From the NCBI GenBank assembly GCA_012295225.1, contig WMKK01000005.1, positions 254,958-318,957 of the forward strand: a stretch of 64,000 bases of DNA, in the 5' to 3' direction. This document shows positions 36,114 to 46,032 of this stretch, in pieces (position 1 is the stretch's first letter; the number at the start of each line of letters is the position of its first letter). The stretch comes from Ostreococcus mediterraneus. Its lineage: Eukaryota > Chlorophyta > Mamiellophyceae > Mamiellales > Bathycoccaceae. A program made the position numbers and the translations under genes. The notes under the pieces are model-generated. The model was given only the letters and a program-made list of their open reading frames with translations. It was not told the DNA's origin and did no database searches.

Positions 36114-37382
36114 ATGGCGATGATGGCCACGATGACGACGCGTGCGCGCGTCGCCCCCGCGGTGGCGCCCAGAGGTGGGTTTGGGGGAAACGCGCGCGCG
36201 ATGATGACGAGCGCACGTGGGCGATGTGAGCGTTCGGGCACCGGTCGGTGCGTGATTCGCGGCGCGCGTGTGGGTGTTCGTGGAGGTGAGCGCGCGGCGA
36301 TGCGAGTGCATGCGTTGTCGATGTCGTCTGTGGTGTTTGCGACGGCGATACCGACGAATACGATCGATTTGCGTAAGGTGATTGAGGATTTGTGCGCGGG
36401 GAAGGATTTATCCGAAGACGAGGCGTACCGGGCGATGGAGGCGTTGTTGGATGCGGAACAAACACAGATTGCGGCGTTTTTGGTGTTGCTGCGCGCGAAA
36501 GGGGAGACGGCGAGTGAGATGGCGGGATTAGCGCGCGCGATGCAATCGAGAGCGGTGCTGGTGGACGCCGGGGATGACGTGTTGGATATCGTCGGGACGG
36601 GTGGCGACGACGCGGGTACGGTGAACATTTCTACTGGTTCTTGCGTGTTAGCCGCGGCTGCCGGGGCAAAGGTGGCAAAACACGGTTCGCGGTCGGTGTC
36701 GTCGTTGTGTGGATCTGGGGACGTGCTCGAGGCGTTGGGGGTGGAGATTGAGTTGGGTCCGGAGGGCATGGTGAAGTGCATCGAACAATGCGGCATGGGG
36801 TTCATGTTTGCCCCGAGATATCACCCGGCGATGGCCAAGGTGTCGCCGGTGCGCAAACAATTGAAGGTTCGCACGGCGTTCAACTTGTTGGGGCCGATGT
36901 TGAACCCCGCACACAGCAAGTACGCGCTCGTCGGCGTGTACAGCACTTCGGTACAGCATCTCATGGCGGACTCGTTGATGAAGCTCGGCATGAAGAAGGC
37001 GCTCGTCGTGCACTCTATGGGCTTGGATGAGCTCACTCCGGCTGGCCCGGCAGATGTCGTCGAGGTCACCCCGAGTGGTACGCGCTCGTACACGTTTGAG
37101 CCCAAAGATGTTGGTGTCAAGGCGTGCACGCTCGAAGATTTGCGCGGCGGCGACCCGCAAACAAACGCCGCCATCTTGCGCGATTCTTTGGGTGGCCAAA
37201 AGGGTCCAGTTGCCGAGACGTTGATCCTTAACGCCGGTGTGGCCATGGCTGCCGCCGCACAGGCGAAGGATGTCGCCGAAGGTATCGCCATGTGCAGAGA
37301 AGCGCATGAGAGCGGCGCGGCGGGTAAAAAGTTGAACGAGTGGATCGCTTTGACGCAACAGCTCAAGGCGCAAGAAAAGTAA
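36114..37382 (+). CDS. TRPD: Anthranilate phosphoribosyltransferase, plastid
   Basis: 422 residues from the ATG at 36114. The first 75 or so residues are Arg/Ser/Ala/Met-rich, a plastid transit peptide. The mature enzyme shows the glycine-rich PRPP site DIVGTGGDDAGTVNIS, KHGSRSVSSLCGSGDVLEALG, PRYHPAMAKVSPVRKQL and NLLGPMLNPA, all classic TrpD motifs. It joins anthranilate to phosphoribosyl pyrophosphate in tryptophan synthesis. The longer open frame upstream is not used because the duplicated 21-mer and RAE1 promoter lie there. Cytosolic TrpRS occurs at 46680-48170 in the same window, but there is no sign the two are co-regulated. Confidence 0.95.
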   Translation: MAMMATMTTRARVAPAVAPRGGFGGNARAMMTSARGRCERSGTGRCVIRGARVGVRGGERAAMRVHALSMSSVVFATAIPTNTIDLRKVIEDLCAGKDLSEDEAYRAMEALLDAEQTQIAAFLVLLRAKGETASEMAGLARAMQSRAVLVDAGDDVLDIVGTGGDDAGTVNISTGSCVLAAAAGAKVAKHGSRSVSSLCGSGDVLEALGVEIELGPEGMVKCIEQCGMGFMFAPRYHPAMAKVSPVRKQLKVRTAFNLLGPMLNPAHSKYALVGVYSTSVQHLMADSLMKLGMKKALVVHSMGLDELTPAGPADVVEVTPSGTRSYTFEPKDVGVKACTLEDLRGGDPQTNAAILRDSLGGQKGPVAETLILNAGVAMAAAAQAKDVAEGIAMCREAHESGAAGKKLNEWIALTQQLKAQEK

Positions 37383-37481
37383 AGCGCCGTATACCAACGT
37401 CGTACGTATACCAACATCACACAATGTTTATATTTTTATATCATCAATGTTTGAATTCACATTAAATCGTTTGTCTAATAT

Positions 37482-38648
37482 CTATCCCTTCTTTGCTTCC
37501 GTCTTTTTGGCTCCAGTAGAGCCCATGGCGGATGGATCCATTGAAGGATATTGTGCTTTACCTCCAGCAATACCTCCTGGTGCGGGCATTGGCATGGCCA
37601 TGTACGCTGGCATATCGGCTGGGATCTTACCATCTGCCGGCGGGGCTACGCCGGGTGCCATCATCATCACCGTCGGCGGCGGCGGAGGAGCGCCACGCGA
37701 GTTGTCTTGTGACTTCTTCTTCTCCATAGACTTGCCCCATTGGATTCTTAATTGCACATCATTGACAAGGCAGTTGAAAGCAGCGTCTTCAGCAGCCTTC
37801 TCAGCTCCATCACGAGTCGCAAAAGTAATGAATGCGCACTTTTTATCCCCAATGACGCGAATGCCTTTAATGTCCCCGTAGCGGTAAAATCGTCCCCGAA
37901 TGTCTTCTTCGCCCATCTTCTCCGTGTCTACGCCTCCAAGGAATAACGTGGTAATGCTTGTGTCTTCTGGAGGTGTGAGCTTACGGCTCGGCCTTTCAGC
38001 GGCGCGCTTCAACATCTTCTCTGCCACCGGGTCGTTTGTCCCAAAGTACCTATCTTTGATGTTTTGCTTTCTCAACTCCGGCGCCGCACTGAGTTCGGGC
38101 ATGTGCGTATCACCATTACATGGCCTGTACGGACAGTCATTCCGCGTACATGCGTTACGCAACCAAAACGTACAAATCGGCGTCTTATTCTTATTGTAGT
38201 ACGGTTTGTTCCGCGCCAACTTCATCAACAACTCGTTATTCTTCTCCTTGGCGCCATGCTCGTATACATCTTCACCTTCGGCTAACTTTTTAGAAATCTC
38301 CTCCACCGCGTAATCTCTATTCACACTCGAGCTCGGCACCGACTCATTCGCCGCTCTCGCTAACGCCGCGTCCCGAGCCGCCACCGGAATCCCGTAGTCC
38401 AGATCCAACAAGCACACCTGACACACATTCTTCGCCTGCGCAATCTCCTTACACACCACAGTTTTCTTATACCGCGCATCATTCCCAGGCCTCCATCGAA
38501 ACACCGTATACGGCCGTCCACTAATCGCGCACTCACCCCCGAACGGCTCCTTTTGCATGCGCACGTATGGGTTTGGACCTAGGCAATCCTCGCACACGAT
38601 TGGGAAATCCGCCGCCGTCGCGCGCCCTTCATCGTCGTCGTCCGACAT
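37482..38648 (-). CDS. RBM22: RBM22/Cwc2-type pre-mRNA splicing factor
   Basis: 388 residues from the ATG at 38648 (MSDDDDEGRATAADFPIVCE). The N-terminal zinc-binding region has several CxxC pairs (CEDCLGPNPYVRM, CQVCLLDLDYGIPV), then a CCCH zinc finger (TPICTFWLRNACTRNDCPYRPC-like, positions centred near residue 170). An RRM follows (ITTLFLGGV to CAFITFATRDGAEKA), and a Pro/Met/Gly-rich tail. This order matches RBM22/Ecm2/Cwc2, a Prp19-related spliceosome protein contacting U6 snRNA and the 5' splice site. It is divergent from VPS54. Confidence 0.94.
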   Translation of the reverse strand: MSDDDDEGRATAADFPIVCEDCLGPNPYVRMQKEPFGGECAISGRPYTVFRWRPGNDARYKKTVVCKEIAQAKNVCQVCLLDLDYGIPVAARDAALARAANESVPSSSVNRDYAVEEISKKLAEGEDVYEHGAKEKNNELLMKLARNKPYYNKNKTPICTFWLRNACTRNDCPYRPCNGDTHMPELSAAPELRKQNIKDRYFGTNDPVAEKMLKRAAERPSRKLTPPEDTSITTLFLGGVDTEKMGEEDIRGRFYRYGDIKGIRVIGDKKCAFITFATRDGAEKAAEDAAFNCLVNDVQLRIQWGKSMEKKKSQDNSRGAPPPPPTVMMMAPGVAPPADGKIPADMPAYMAMPMPAPGGIAGGKAQYPSMDPSAMGSTGAKKTEAKKG

Positions 38649-38896
38649 ATCCTCTCGAGGGTTGTCGCGCAATGTCTACGCCGCGTTGGATGGCGCGAAT
38701 TCGCCGCGATGACGCGTCGCGCACTGCCGATTCGCGTGCCGCCTCGATGGGGCTACAAAAACCAGCGCACCCAAGACGCGAGCTCGCGGGTGATTAATGC
38801 GCCCGCACTCGTCATCGCGCGCGCGGCGCGAACGCTGCGCGGCGCGCGGGCGTCACGCGTGTTGTGTTCGGACGCACGCGCGCGAGTTCGGGCGCG

Positions 38897-41848
38897 ATGG
38901 ACATCGCGCGCGCGGACGAGCGCCGGGGCGAGGACGACGAGGACAAAGTCGTTCGAGACGGTTGCGCGGGTGGTGGTGTGCGTTTGGCGCACGTCAGGCA
39001 GTACGCGTATTTGACGTCGGTGGTGAACGTGGAGGATAGTGAAGGGGAGTATGGTGCGTTCGGGGGCGATGGGTCGTTGTCGATGATTGTGGAGCGGTTG
39101 GGGATGGATGCGAGCGCGGTGCGGTTGATGGAGCGGGCGTTGACGTCGGGGAGCGCGCGGACGCGGGATGGGTCGAGTGAGAGTGCTGCGGTGAAGTTAC
39201 TTCCAGAGGTGTCGTTGTATGATTTTGAAGGGTACTTAAGGCGCACGCGGGAGTGGTATGGGTCATTTGTAGAATATCGGGCGTACGCGGAGAGCGCGCG
39301 CGCCGAGGCGGGCGCGCGGAGCGAAGCGCGTTTGGCTCGGTATGATTTAACCGCCAACGTGAAGGATATAGCCACCGTGCCGGGATTATTTTTCGACGAA
39401 AACTTTGAATTGGAGCGTCGAGATGTGTTCGCTTCGGCGTGCTTGGGTTTCGAAGATCATAGTTTGCGAAATTTGTCTGTGGCTTCGACGTCCTTGCAAG
39501 ACGATTTGAGCGAGCATTTGGATACGATTGAACAGCATTTGATTCGTGAAATCAGCGGCAAGAGCGATGAGTTCTTCACCGTACTCGCATCGTTACATAA
39601 ACTTCACGAGTCCATGACGTCGATGCAGCACATAGTGAGCGCGCTCCGAGGGCGAGTTGCTGAGCTCGGCAGCCGCTTGTCAAAGCCAGGCAAGCAGATG
39701 ATAAATCTGCACGCAAAACGAGACAATCTGCGTGCATTAGCGGACACGTTTGAGTCGATTTCGGCGCTTGCCCAGATGCGTGCGGACATGGATGTGCTCG
39801 TAGAGAGTACGGACTATCCCGGTGCTCTTACCATCGCAGAAGATATTCAACAGATGCTACGCAAAGATGACATGATTAGAGATTTGGCGTGTTTTAGAAA
39901 GCTCCCAGAACATGTCGCGCAAACGATAGAAAAGGTGCGGGAGGCAATGCTGCGTGATTTTATAGCTGGTGCAAATCTTTCACGAGATATTAAAACTCTC
40001 GTATCAAAAGAGACGCTCGATCATTTAGTTGAAACTGGGAAGGCGTGTGGTTTGGATGTCGCTGGGAGCACGACCACGACAACGTCTGCTCCATCATCAA
40101 CGACAATCGTAAGTGCACCGATTGATCCAAGAGGAAACGTAATTGAGACAACATTCCCTCCTCTTTTGGCGTTACTGTATTCTGGGAGCAACTTTTTGTG
40201 CGAAGCCTTGGAGAGATGGTCGTCGGAGCTCGTTGAGAGCGTAAGGGACATCGAACGCGTTGCAGTTGACGTGATGCTTGCGAAAGTTACGGGTGAACGT
40301 CGTCATCCATCTACGTCGTCATTGGAAGAAGGATCATTCGACTCGGCATATGCGAACTCTATTCGTAAGCTCCCACCACAGGTGTTCGCCGAGATTCTTC
40401 AAGTGTTGTCAAAGACGTTTGGGATATACTTCGACCGTATGTCACAGATTCGACTTATTGTTAAGGGTATTGTCGTCGGCGACGAAGACGCGTTAACGTC
40501 GATAAAAGAGATGGATGAAGGTTTAGTCTCTGTGGCGCGAGAAGCCGCGATTGGTTTCGAACACGCAGCATGTCAACGTGCGCTCGCCATTACAAATGAC
40601 GCAGTGCAAAAGGTCACCGATGTTGCTCAGGGACGTTTTGCAAAACTTCTCGGAGTTCGTGCGCCGATGAACGTCACTCTCGCATCTAAAGATTTTATGC
40701 GAATTATTGATGTGGCAGTGGAATTTCTTGGCGTTGCGGAGGCACTGGGTAAACACCGATGCTTGAGTTTACGAACAACGTTGGCAAATCAAATCAAAGC
40801 ATTTATTCGTGAGCAACATACTTCAGTGTCTGCTAAGCTCGCCACTGCGCTCGAGTCTGAGACTTGGGTTGCCGTAAACGCCCCAAAGCGATTCCAGCGC
40901 TTGGTTGACAGACTAATAACTGGAGATGTGAAAGTGAGTAACGAGGAGGGCGACGTAGATGATGAAGTTTCCTCAGTCGCCGTGGTCGTCGGTGATGGGC
41001 GGTATCGTACGGTGAAAAGTGCAATGATGATGATTCAGTTGCTCGCAGATGACTTGCTACTAGCAAAGCAACTTCCTACGTTCGCAACAGAAGTTACACA
41101 TTGCGTCATTGACCTACTCAAGCAGTACAACACAAGTGTATGCCAGCTCATCTTGGGCGCCGGCGCCATGCAAGTGTCCAAGCTCAAGTCGATAACCGCC
41201 AAGCATCTCGCGTTGGCACAACAGAGCATCTCACTTGTCGCAGCCGTGATCGCGGATTTAAAAACGCCAACGTGTGAACTCGTAGACGGCCCGAAACGAT
41301 TTCTTCTCGAGCAAGAATTCGATCGTTCGTTGAGAGATTTGAAGTTGCACAAGAGTGAAATTCATGAAAAGCTCGTGAGCATCATGCGAGACCGCGTGGA
41401 GTTTCATTTGCACAACTTGTCGTCGATCATTGAGACGTTAAACGTAGAGGAACAACATGATGCAGTCGTTGCGAGTCCGACTGAATTTTCAACAGCGTTG
41501 ACAAAAGAGATGGGTACGCTGCGAAGAGTGATTTCTGAACTGCTTTCAGAGGACGACCAGCGTGATATTCTCGGCCGCGTTGGTGCGGAGTCTGCGTCAA
41601 TGATCGTGGCTAAGCTCGCCGAATTGATGTCGAGCATAGAAGCAAATTTATTCACGCTCACGCGCATCACGGCGGATATCGAATCGATATTACAAGCGAT
41701 GAAATCTTTTCCAATATCCGAAGCTCATGTTGTCCCTCTCGAGGCGCTCTTCGATGCCTTGTCGAGTGCAGCGCCGCCACCACAGACCTCGAGCGTCGAT
41801 CGACCTGATTCGGTTGCCGCATCCAACGACGAAGAGGAAACTGCTTAG
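38897..41848 (+). CDS. VPS54: VPS54, GARP tethering complex subunit
   Basis: 983 residues from the ATG at 38897. A conserved N-terminal region (LQDDLSEHLDTIEQHLIREI, then SDEFFTVLASLHKLHESM) and a C-terminal Vps54 domain with helical ISELLSEDDQRDIL-like blocks and ILQAMKSF near the end match plant and animal VPS54. GARP tethers endosome-derived vesicles at the trans-Golgi network. The length fits the family. Sequence from about 39800 to 41600 is more AT-rich by eye than the gene's 5' end, which is strongly GC-rich. It is divergent from RBM22. Confidence 0.93.
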   Translation: MDIARADERRGEDDEDKVVRDGCAGGGVRLAHVRQYAYLTSVVNVEDSEGEYGAFGGDGSLSMIVERLGMDASAVRLMERALTSGSARTRDGSSESAAVKLLPEVSLYDFEGYLRRTREWYGSFVEYRAYAESARAEAGARSEARLARYDLTANVKDIATVPGLFFDENFELERRDVFASACLGFEDHSLRNLSVASTSLQDDLSEHLDTIEQHLIREISGKSDEFFTVLASLHKLHESMTSMQHIVSALRGRVAELGSRLSKPGKQMINLHAKRDNLRALADTFESISALAQMRADMDVLVESTDYPGALTIAEDIQQMLRKDDMIRDLACFRKLPEHVAQTIEKVREAMLRDFIAGANLSRDIKTLVSKETLDHLVETGKACGLDVAGSTTTTTSAPSSTTIVSAPIDPRGNVIETTFPPLLALLYSGSNFLCEALERWSSELVESVRDIERVAVDVMLAKVTGERRHPSTSSLEEGSFDSAYANSIRKLPPQVFAEILQVLSKTFGIYFDRMSQIRLIVKGIVVGDEDALTSIKEMDEGLVSVAREAAIGFEHAACQRALAITNDAVQKVTDVAQGRFAKLLGVRAPMNVTLASKDFMRIIDVAVEFLGVAEALGKHRCLSLRTTLANQIKAFIREQHTSVSAKLATALESETWVAVNAPKRFQRLVDRLITGDVKVSNEEGDVDDEVSSVAVVVGDGRYRTVKSAMMMIQLLADDLLLAKQLPTFATEVTHCVIDLLKQYNTSVCQLILGAGAMQVSKLKSITAKHLALAQQSISLVAAVIADLKTPTCELVDGPKRFLLEQEFDRSLRDLKLHKSEIHEKLVSIMRDRVEFHLHNLSSIIETLNVEEQHDAVVASPTEFSTALTKEMGTLRRVISELLSEDDQRDILGRVGAESASMIVAKLAELMSSIEANLFTLTRITADIESILQAMKSFPISEAHVVPLEALFDALSSAAPPPQTSSVDRPDSVAASNDEEETA

Positions 41849-41957
41849 GAGCACTAGTCTTAGAACCAATAGAAGAAAATATGTGTTACAGTACAACTAT
41901 CTATGCGCACGAAGCACTCCCATGACACCGCTCCGCGCGGGACTCGTACGCATTCTA

Positions 41958-42386
41958 TTACGTCTCGACAAGCGCATCAATCGCCTCGCGAAGTTCTTTG
42001 CGCCGCCGCCGTGCACCAAAACCCCATCCCGTCACCGTGGCGTACTCCGCCTCTAATGTTTCCCGCTGCGCCCGTACCTTTGCGTTTGTCTGCACCGTGC
42101 GCCCAATCGCCGACGCCGCGAGGCTACTCACTCCCAACGTCGCCGCCGCCCCCACCGCGAATACCGCCGCCCCGCCCGCACACGCCGCAACTAACCCACC
42201 AACCGCGCGAAACACCGACAGTTCCTCCATCTCCGCCGCTTGTCGCGCCAATTCTTCGGGCGTGAGCTTCTTCACCTTGTCGTTGTCGAACGCGCTCAAG
42301 TTTAATCGCCGCACGCGCCCGCCCGAAACGCCCGCGTCGCGCGACGTCAACGCCAGCGCGCGCGCGGTGCGACGTAAAACGCTCAT
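41958..42386 (-). CDS. Small organellar membrane protein, unknown
   Basis: 142 residues. An Arg-rich N-terminus (MSVLRRTARALALTSRDAG) resembles a mitochondrial presequence. A central hydrophobic Ala/Gly-rich stretch of about 40 residues (LVAACAGGAAVFAVGAAATL and on) could form one or two membrane helices. The tail is basic (FGARRRRKELREAID). I do not recognise the family. It sits in the 171-bp divergent arrangement with the FHA-PP2C gene and ends 109 bp from VPS54. Confidence 0.6.
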   Translation of the reverse strand: MSVLRRTARALALTSRDAGVSGGRVRRLNLSAFDNDKVKKLTPEELARQAAEMEELSVFRAVGGLVAACAGGAAVFAVGAAATLGVSSLAASAIGRTVQTNAKVRAQRETLEAEYATVTGWGFGARRRRKELREAIDALVET

Positions 42387-42547
42387 GCCGCGCGTCCCTG
42401 CCGCGAAATCGCACCTGTGCGCGGCTGTCGCGCGCGCGCCGTGGTGTCACGCGTGCGACCAACCGTTGTGTCTCGGCACCCACCTCTACGACGTCAGACT
42501 CCGCCGCGACGTCCGCGGTGCTCGAGCGCGCTCGAGGCGAGCGCGGC

Positions 42548-44203
42548 ATGTCGAGCGCACGAAGCGCACGCGCCGCGCCATCGCGTTCGGAGGCGGAGGC
42601 GAGAGACAAACGCGGCGCGGGCGCGAATGTGTTGGGTGGTTTGCTCGTCGTCGGACTCAGCATCGCAGGCTACGCGTGCGTGCGAGCGTTCGGCGGTGCG
42701 GGCGCGCGCTCGAAAGATGCAAAAGCGGCGACAACTGCAGTGGTTGTTGTCGATAGTGTGGTGAAGACGCTCGAATTCGAGGACGAGGGCGACGCAGAGA
42801 TGGAAGATGGCGCGCGCGGTGTCGAGGATGCGAAGCTCACAGAGCGAGCGATTGATGACGCCGCAGAGGCTGCGGAAGAGGCGGTGATTTCGCAGAGCTC
42901 GAGTCCAAGAGTGAGTGAAAACATTCCACCCTCTACGATTGCGGCGAAAGAGAGCGTGACGACGAAGATATCGCCGTCAAATTCGATTAAAGATTCGCTT
43001 CCCGCGCCGCTGACTCCGCGGGCTCGACCGGCGCTGAAACTAGAGGTGGAAAATACTTCAAGCCGAGGCGCGACATTTGTGGCCTCGCTTGGTATCGATG
43101 AGTTCTCCATTGGACGAGGAAAAGTCAATGCATTGGTTGTTGAATCTGCAGAGGCGTCTACGGTGCATGCGAGCGTGCGATGGACGGGCAAGACGTGGGA
43201 GGTGCGGGATTTGGGTTCATTGAATGGCACGTATCTCAACCAAACGAAGATTTCTATAGAGAACGAACGCGCGCCTGGGAAATGGCATAAACTTCAGCAC
43301 GGCGATGCGATACAGTTTGGTGAAAGGGAATCGAGTCCGAAGGTATCGGTGTCGTTTTTTCGAGACATGACAAAACGAGCTCACGAGGCGCTGTCGTTAC
43401 GGGCCGTAGTTCGCGCCGCAGGTTCCAAGCCAAATGGCTCGGAGGACAGAATTTTAGTCGAGTGTCCTATACGTGGTAATCCTTCTGTTGGGGTATTTTG
43501 CGTGTTCGATGGTCATGGTGGATTTGTGGCGGCTGAAAGCGCGCGGAAAATCTTCCCCGAAGTACTGGCGCGTCACTTGTCTGGCAAAGTTCCAGATGAG
43601 AAGGGCGCGAGAACTCTGCTCGAACGCGTCTTCTTGGAGACGGACAAGATCATGGGCATTGAATACGAGGGCTGTACCGCAACTGCGGTGTTAGTGTGGA
43701 AGAATCCGCGAACAGGCGGGCTTACGATGCAAGCGGCAAATGTCGGTGATTCGAGCGCCGCTCTCGGCAGAGTGTCCGTGAGCGACAAGTCCGCGCACGG
43801 TGCAAAGTATCTCACACCCGAACATAAAGTTCGTCACAAGGAAGAACGCGACCGCTTGAATGAAGCTGGTGCAGAGTTACCTCCAGAAGCGACGCGTTTG
43901 TATGGCTTGGCGCTCTCCCGTGCGTTGGGCGATAAATTTCTCAAAGATCAAAACGTCGGGTTGATTGCGCACCCATTTGTGAGCGAACCTATAGACGTGA
44001 ATGGTACGACGGACAACGCCGTCTTGACGATCGCGAGCGATGGTATATGGGACGTCATCACTCCCGAAGAAATGTATGATGCAATGTACGACGAAAAAAT
44101 TGATGGATGTCTACACGCCACTGCGCAGAGAATGGTTATCGAAGCGCGGCGCAAGCGAAGCGTAGACGACATCTCATTCATCGGTGTCTGTCTCGACATT
44201 TAA
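42548..44203 (+). CDS. Membrane-anchored FHA-PP2C phosphatase (KAPP-like)
   Basis: 551 residues from the ATG at 42548 (upstream frame starts only at a GTG). One hydrophobic segment at about residues 28-50 is a likely signal anchor. After an acidic linker comes an FHA domain (FSIGRGKVNALVV, DLGSLNGTYLNQTKI) at about 163-270, then a PP2C domain with VFCVFDGHGG, ANVGDSSAALG and IASDGIWDVITP. Anchor-FHA-PP2C is the layout of plant KAPP, which binds phosphorylated receptor kinases. Algal targets are unknown, as such receptor kinases are scarce in these algae. The usual N-terminal PP2C Arg-Glu-Asp motif appears as GSEDRILVE. Confidence 0.85.
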   Translation: MSSARSARAAPSRSEAEARDKRGAGANVLGGLLVVGLSIAGYACVRAFGGAGARSKDAKAATTAVVVVDSVVKTLEFEDEGDAEMEDGARGVEDAKLTERAIDDAAEAAEEAVISQSSSPRVSENIPPSTIAAKESVTTKISPSNSIKDSLPAPLTPRARPALKLEVENTSSRGATFVASLGIDEFSIGRGKVNALVVESAEASTVHASVRWTGKTWEVRDLGSLNGTYLNQTKISIENERAPGKWHKLQHGDAIQFGERESSPKVSVSFFRDMTKRAHEALSLRAVVRAAGSKPNGSEDRILVECPIRGNPSVGVFCVFDGHGGFVAAESARKIFPEVLARHLSGKVPDEKGARTLLERVFLETDKIMGIEYEGCTATAVLVWKNPRTGGLTMQAANVGDSSAALGRVSVSDKSAHGAKYLTPEHKVRHKEERDRLNEAGAELPPEATRLYGLALSRALGDKFLKDQNVGLIAHPFVSEPIDVNGTTDNAVLTIASDGIWDVITPEEMYDAMYDEKIDGCLHATAQRMVIEARRKRSVDDISFIGVCLDI

Positions 44204-44329
44204 CGATTCCGCCTAGTGTAATAATTCATTCAAATGTGCTACTTACAAAATTTATCTTTTCCACACATACTGCACATACGTAACACACTGTTTAAGGAAC
44301 TAAATGACCAGTGGTGGTGGGCGCGTGCT

Positions 44330-45016
44330 TTACGCCGACGACGCTTGCGCCTTTTCCACACCCGCGCGAAGCACTTCAATCGCACTCGCCCAATCATCAC
44401 TCCCAAAAACACTACTCCCAGCAACGATAACATTCGCCCCAGCCGCCGCCGCGGCATCAATCGTGCTCGCACTCAACCCTCCGTCGACTTGAATATCCAT
44501 GTTTGGGTACCGCGCGCGCACCGCCGCAACCTTCCCCAACACTTCTGGGTTGAACTTTTGCCCACCAAACCCAGGCTCGACCGTCATCACGAGCACCATA
44601 TCCACCAACCCTTTATCGCATGCGTCGTACACCGCATCTGCCGCCGTACCAGGCTTGATGGCTAAACCAACGCGCATATTCATCCCGCGCGCTTCTTCGC
44701 ACACGCTCGCCGCATCCGCCGCATCCGCGCACGCCTCCACGTGAAACGTAAACATATTCGCCCCAGCTTTTTGCATGGGGGCCAAATAATCTTTCGGATT
44801 CGTCACCATCAAGTGCACGTCAAAGAACGCGTCGGGTACGTGCGGTCGTAAGCACGACAACACGGGAGCACCGAATGTCAAGTTGGGCACAAAGTGTCCA
44901 TCCATGACGTCAATGTGCAACCAATCGGCGCCGGCGGCGATGACCTTGTGGGATTCGTCCGCCATGCGTGCGAAATCGCATGAGAGCAGACTCGGAGAGA
45001 TGATCGCTTTGGGCAT
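44330..45016 (-). CDS. RPE: Ribulose-phosphate 3-epimerase, cytosolic type
   Basis: 228 residues from the ATG at 45016 (MPKAIISPSLLSCDFARMAD), a start with no transit peptide. The same barrel motifs occur as in the plastid enzyme: HIDVMDGHFVPNLT, DVHLMVTNP, MTVEPGFGGQKF and QVDGGLSASTI. The variants (SLLSCDFA, EPGFGGQKF) are those of the eukaryotic cytosolic form, whereas the gene at 28822 has the plastid-type SILSANFA and NPGFGGQSF. It serves the cytosolic pentose phosphate route. It ends 126 bp from the FHA-PP2C stop (convergent). Confidence 0.95.
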   Translation of the reverse strand: MPKAIISPSLLSCDFARMADESHKVIAAGADWLHIDVMDGHFVPNLTFGAPVLSCLRPHVPDAFFDVHLMVTNPKDYLAPMQKAGANMFTFHVEACADAADAASVCEEARGMNMRVGLAIKPGTAADAVYDACDKGLVDMVLVMTVEPGFGGQKFNPEVLGKVAAVRARYPNMDIQVDGGLSASTIDAAAAAGANVIVAGSSVFGSDDWASAIEVLRAGVEKAQASSA

Positions 45017-45184
45017 CGCGCGCGCGTGCGTGAGAGTATGACGCACGCAAGCGACGCAAAGGACACCTTTTGAAAAGTTTGTTGAAAAAATAAAAATCAA
45101 CTTGACAACTTTCTACATTAAATCTCGAACGCTACGCTAAGTCAAGACCATGGCTAAGGCACGCAACGGGGCAAAACGAACGAT

Positions 45185-45888
45185 TTAAGCCGCATCCAAT
45201 CGCGGGCGGTCGATAAATCCAGGGTCACGCCGGAATTTATTGATAAACTTGTCAAACCATCTGTCTAAAATGTTTGTCGGGACGACCATGTGTTGGGCGT
45301 CGCCTCCCGTTTGGAAACTCTGCATGAATCGGAACAAATCCTCCGCCACGCGCTTGGCGAACGTCTCTTTGTGTTGAACGAGCACGGACTCCTTTTCCAA
45401 AGTCGCAGCGAGGGGTTCGACGGAGATCCCGATCGCGGCGGTCGCGAACGGGGCGCCGTTGTCGTCCACGGGCCAACGCAGGGCGAAGACGTCGCTCGGC
45501 TTGGCGTTCGCCACGCAACCACAATACGACCACGGCGAGTTTCCAGCTTGGATATACATGCACAGCGCACTGTTATCGTCTAAAACTGCGTGGTACGAAT
45601 AGCGATAAGAGTACAAGATACCGTATGGTTAGTCCACGGCTCGTCGCGCTTCGCGCGCTTTTTCTTCAGTCTTCTACAAAACCCATCTCACGCGCGTCGC
45701 AATCGCATCACACACGTACGTCCAGTGCTCGGCATGAACAAACACACATCTTTACATCCAATGTACCCTTCACTGCCGAGATTCGCGCCGAGGTCCAGCG
45801 TCCACGACGTCGCGTCCACGCGAGTGAAACTATCGCTCGACACCACGACCGATTTCTTGGCGAACACCACGCCGAACACCATCGACAT
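45185..45888 (-). CDS. Hikeshi-type Hsp70 nuclear import carrier, two exons
   Basis: Exon 45720-45888 (MSMVFGVVFAKKSVVV to LFMPSTG) joins exon 45185-45585 across a 134-nt intron with GTACGT donor, CTAAC branch motif and CAG acceptor; the split codon reads Leu. The 189-residue product matches the Hikeshi/OPI10 family at its start (FGVVFAxxSV), at IGISVEPLAATLEKES and at MVVPTNILDRWFDKF, close to the 197-residue human protein. Hikeshi carries Hsp70 into the nucleus under heat stress. A second ATG at 45882 is two codons downstream. It is divergent from the DCC gene. Confidence 0.88.
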
Positions 45889-45990
45889 CGTCGCGCGCGA
45901 ACGCGCGAAACGCAAATCTAACGCGCAATGCGCGCGTGTGACGTCCTCGCACGCGCGCGCGCGACGCACGGGATGGCTCGTGCCGGGGTG

Positions 45991-45998
45991 TGACGTCA
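45991..45998. promoter_or_regulatory. TGACGTCA palindrome (bZIP/CRE-type site)
   Basis: A perfect TGACGTCA lies 35 bp upstream of the DCC gene ATG and about 100 bp from the Hikeshi ATG. It is followed by a further CGTCAC half-site near 46009. The same octamer occurs at 9362-9369. Function is inferred from the motif alone. Confidence 0.35.
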
Positions 45999-46032
45999 CG
46001 CGTTGCGGCGTCACTTCACCACACGGCACACG

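Noticed and set aside
36648-37424. A 258-residue antisense frame over TrpD
   Set aside because: Same composition effect; no domain, and it overlaps conserved TrpD codons.
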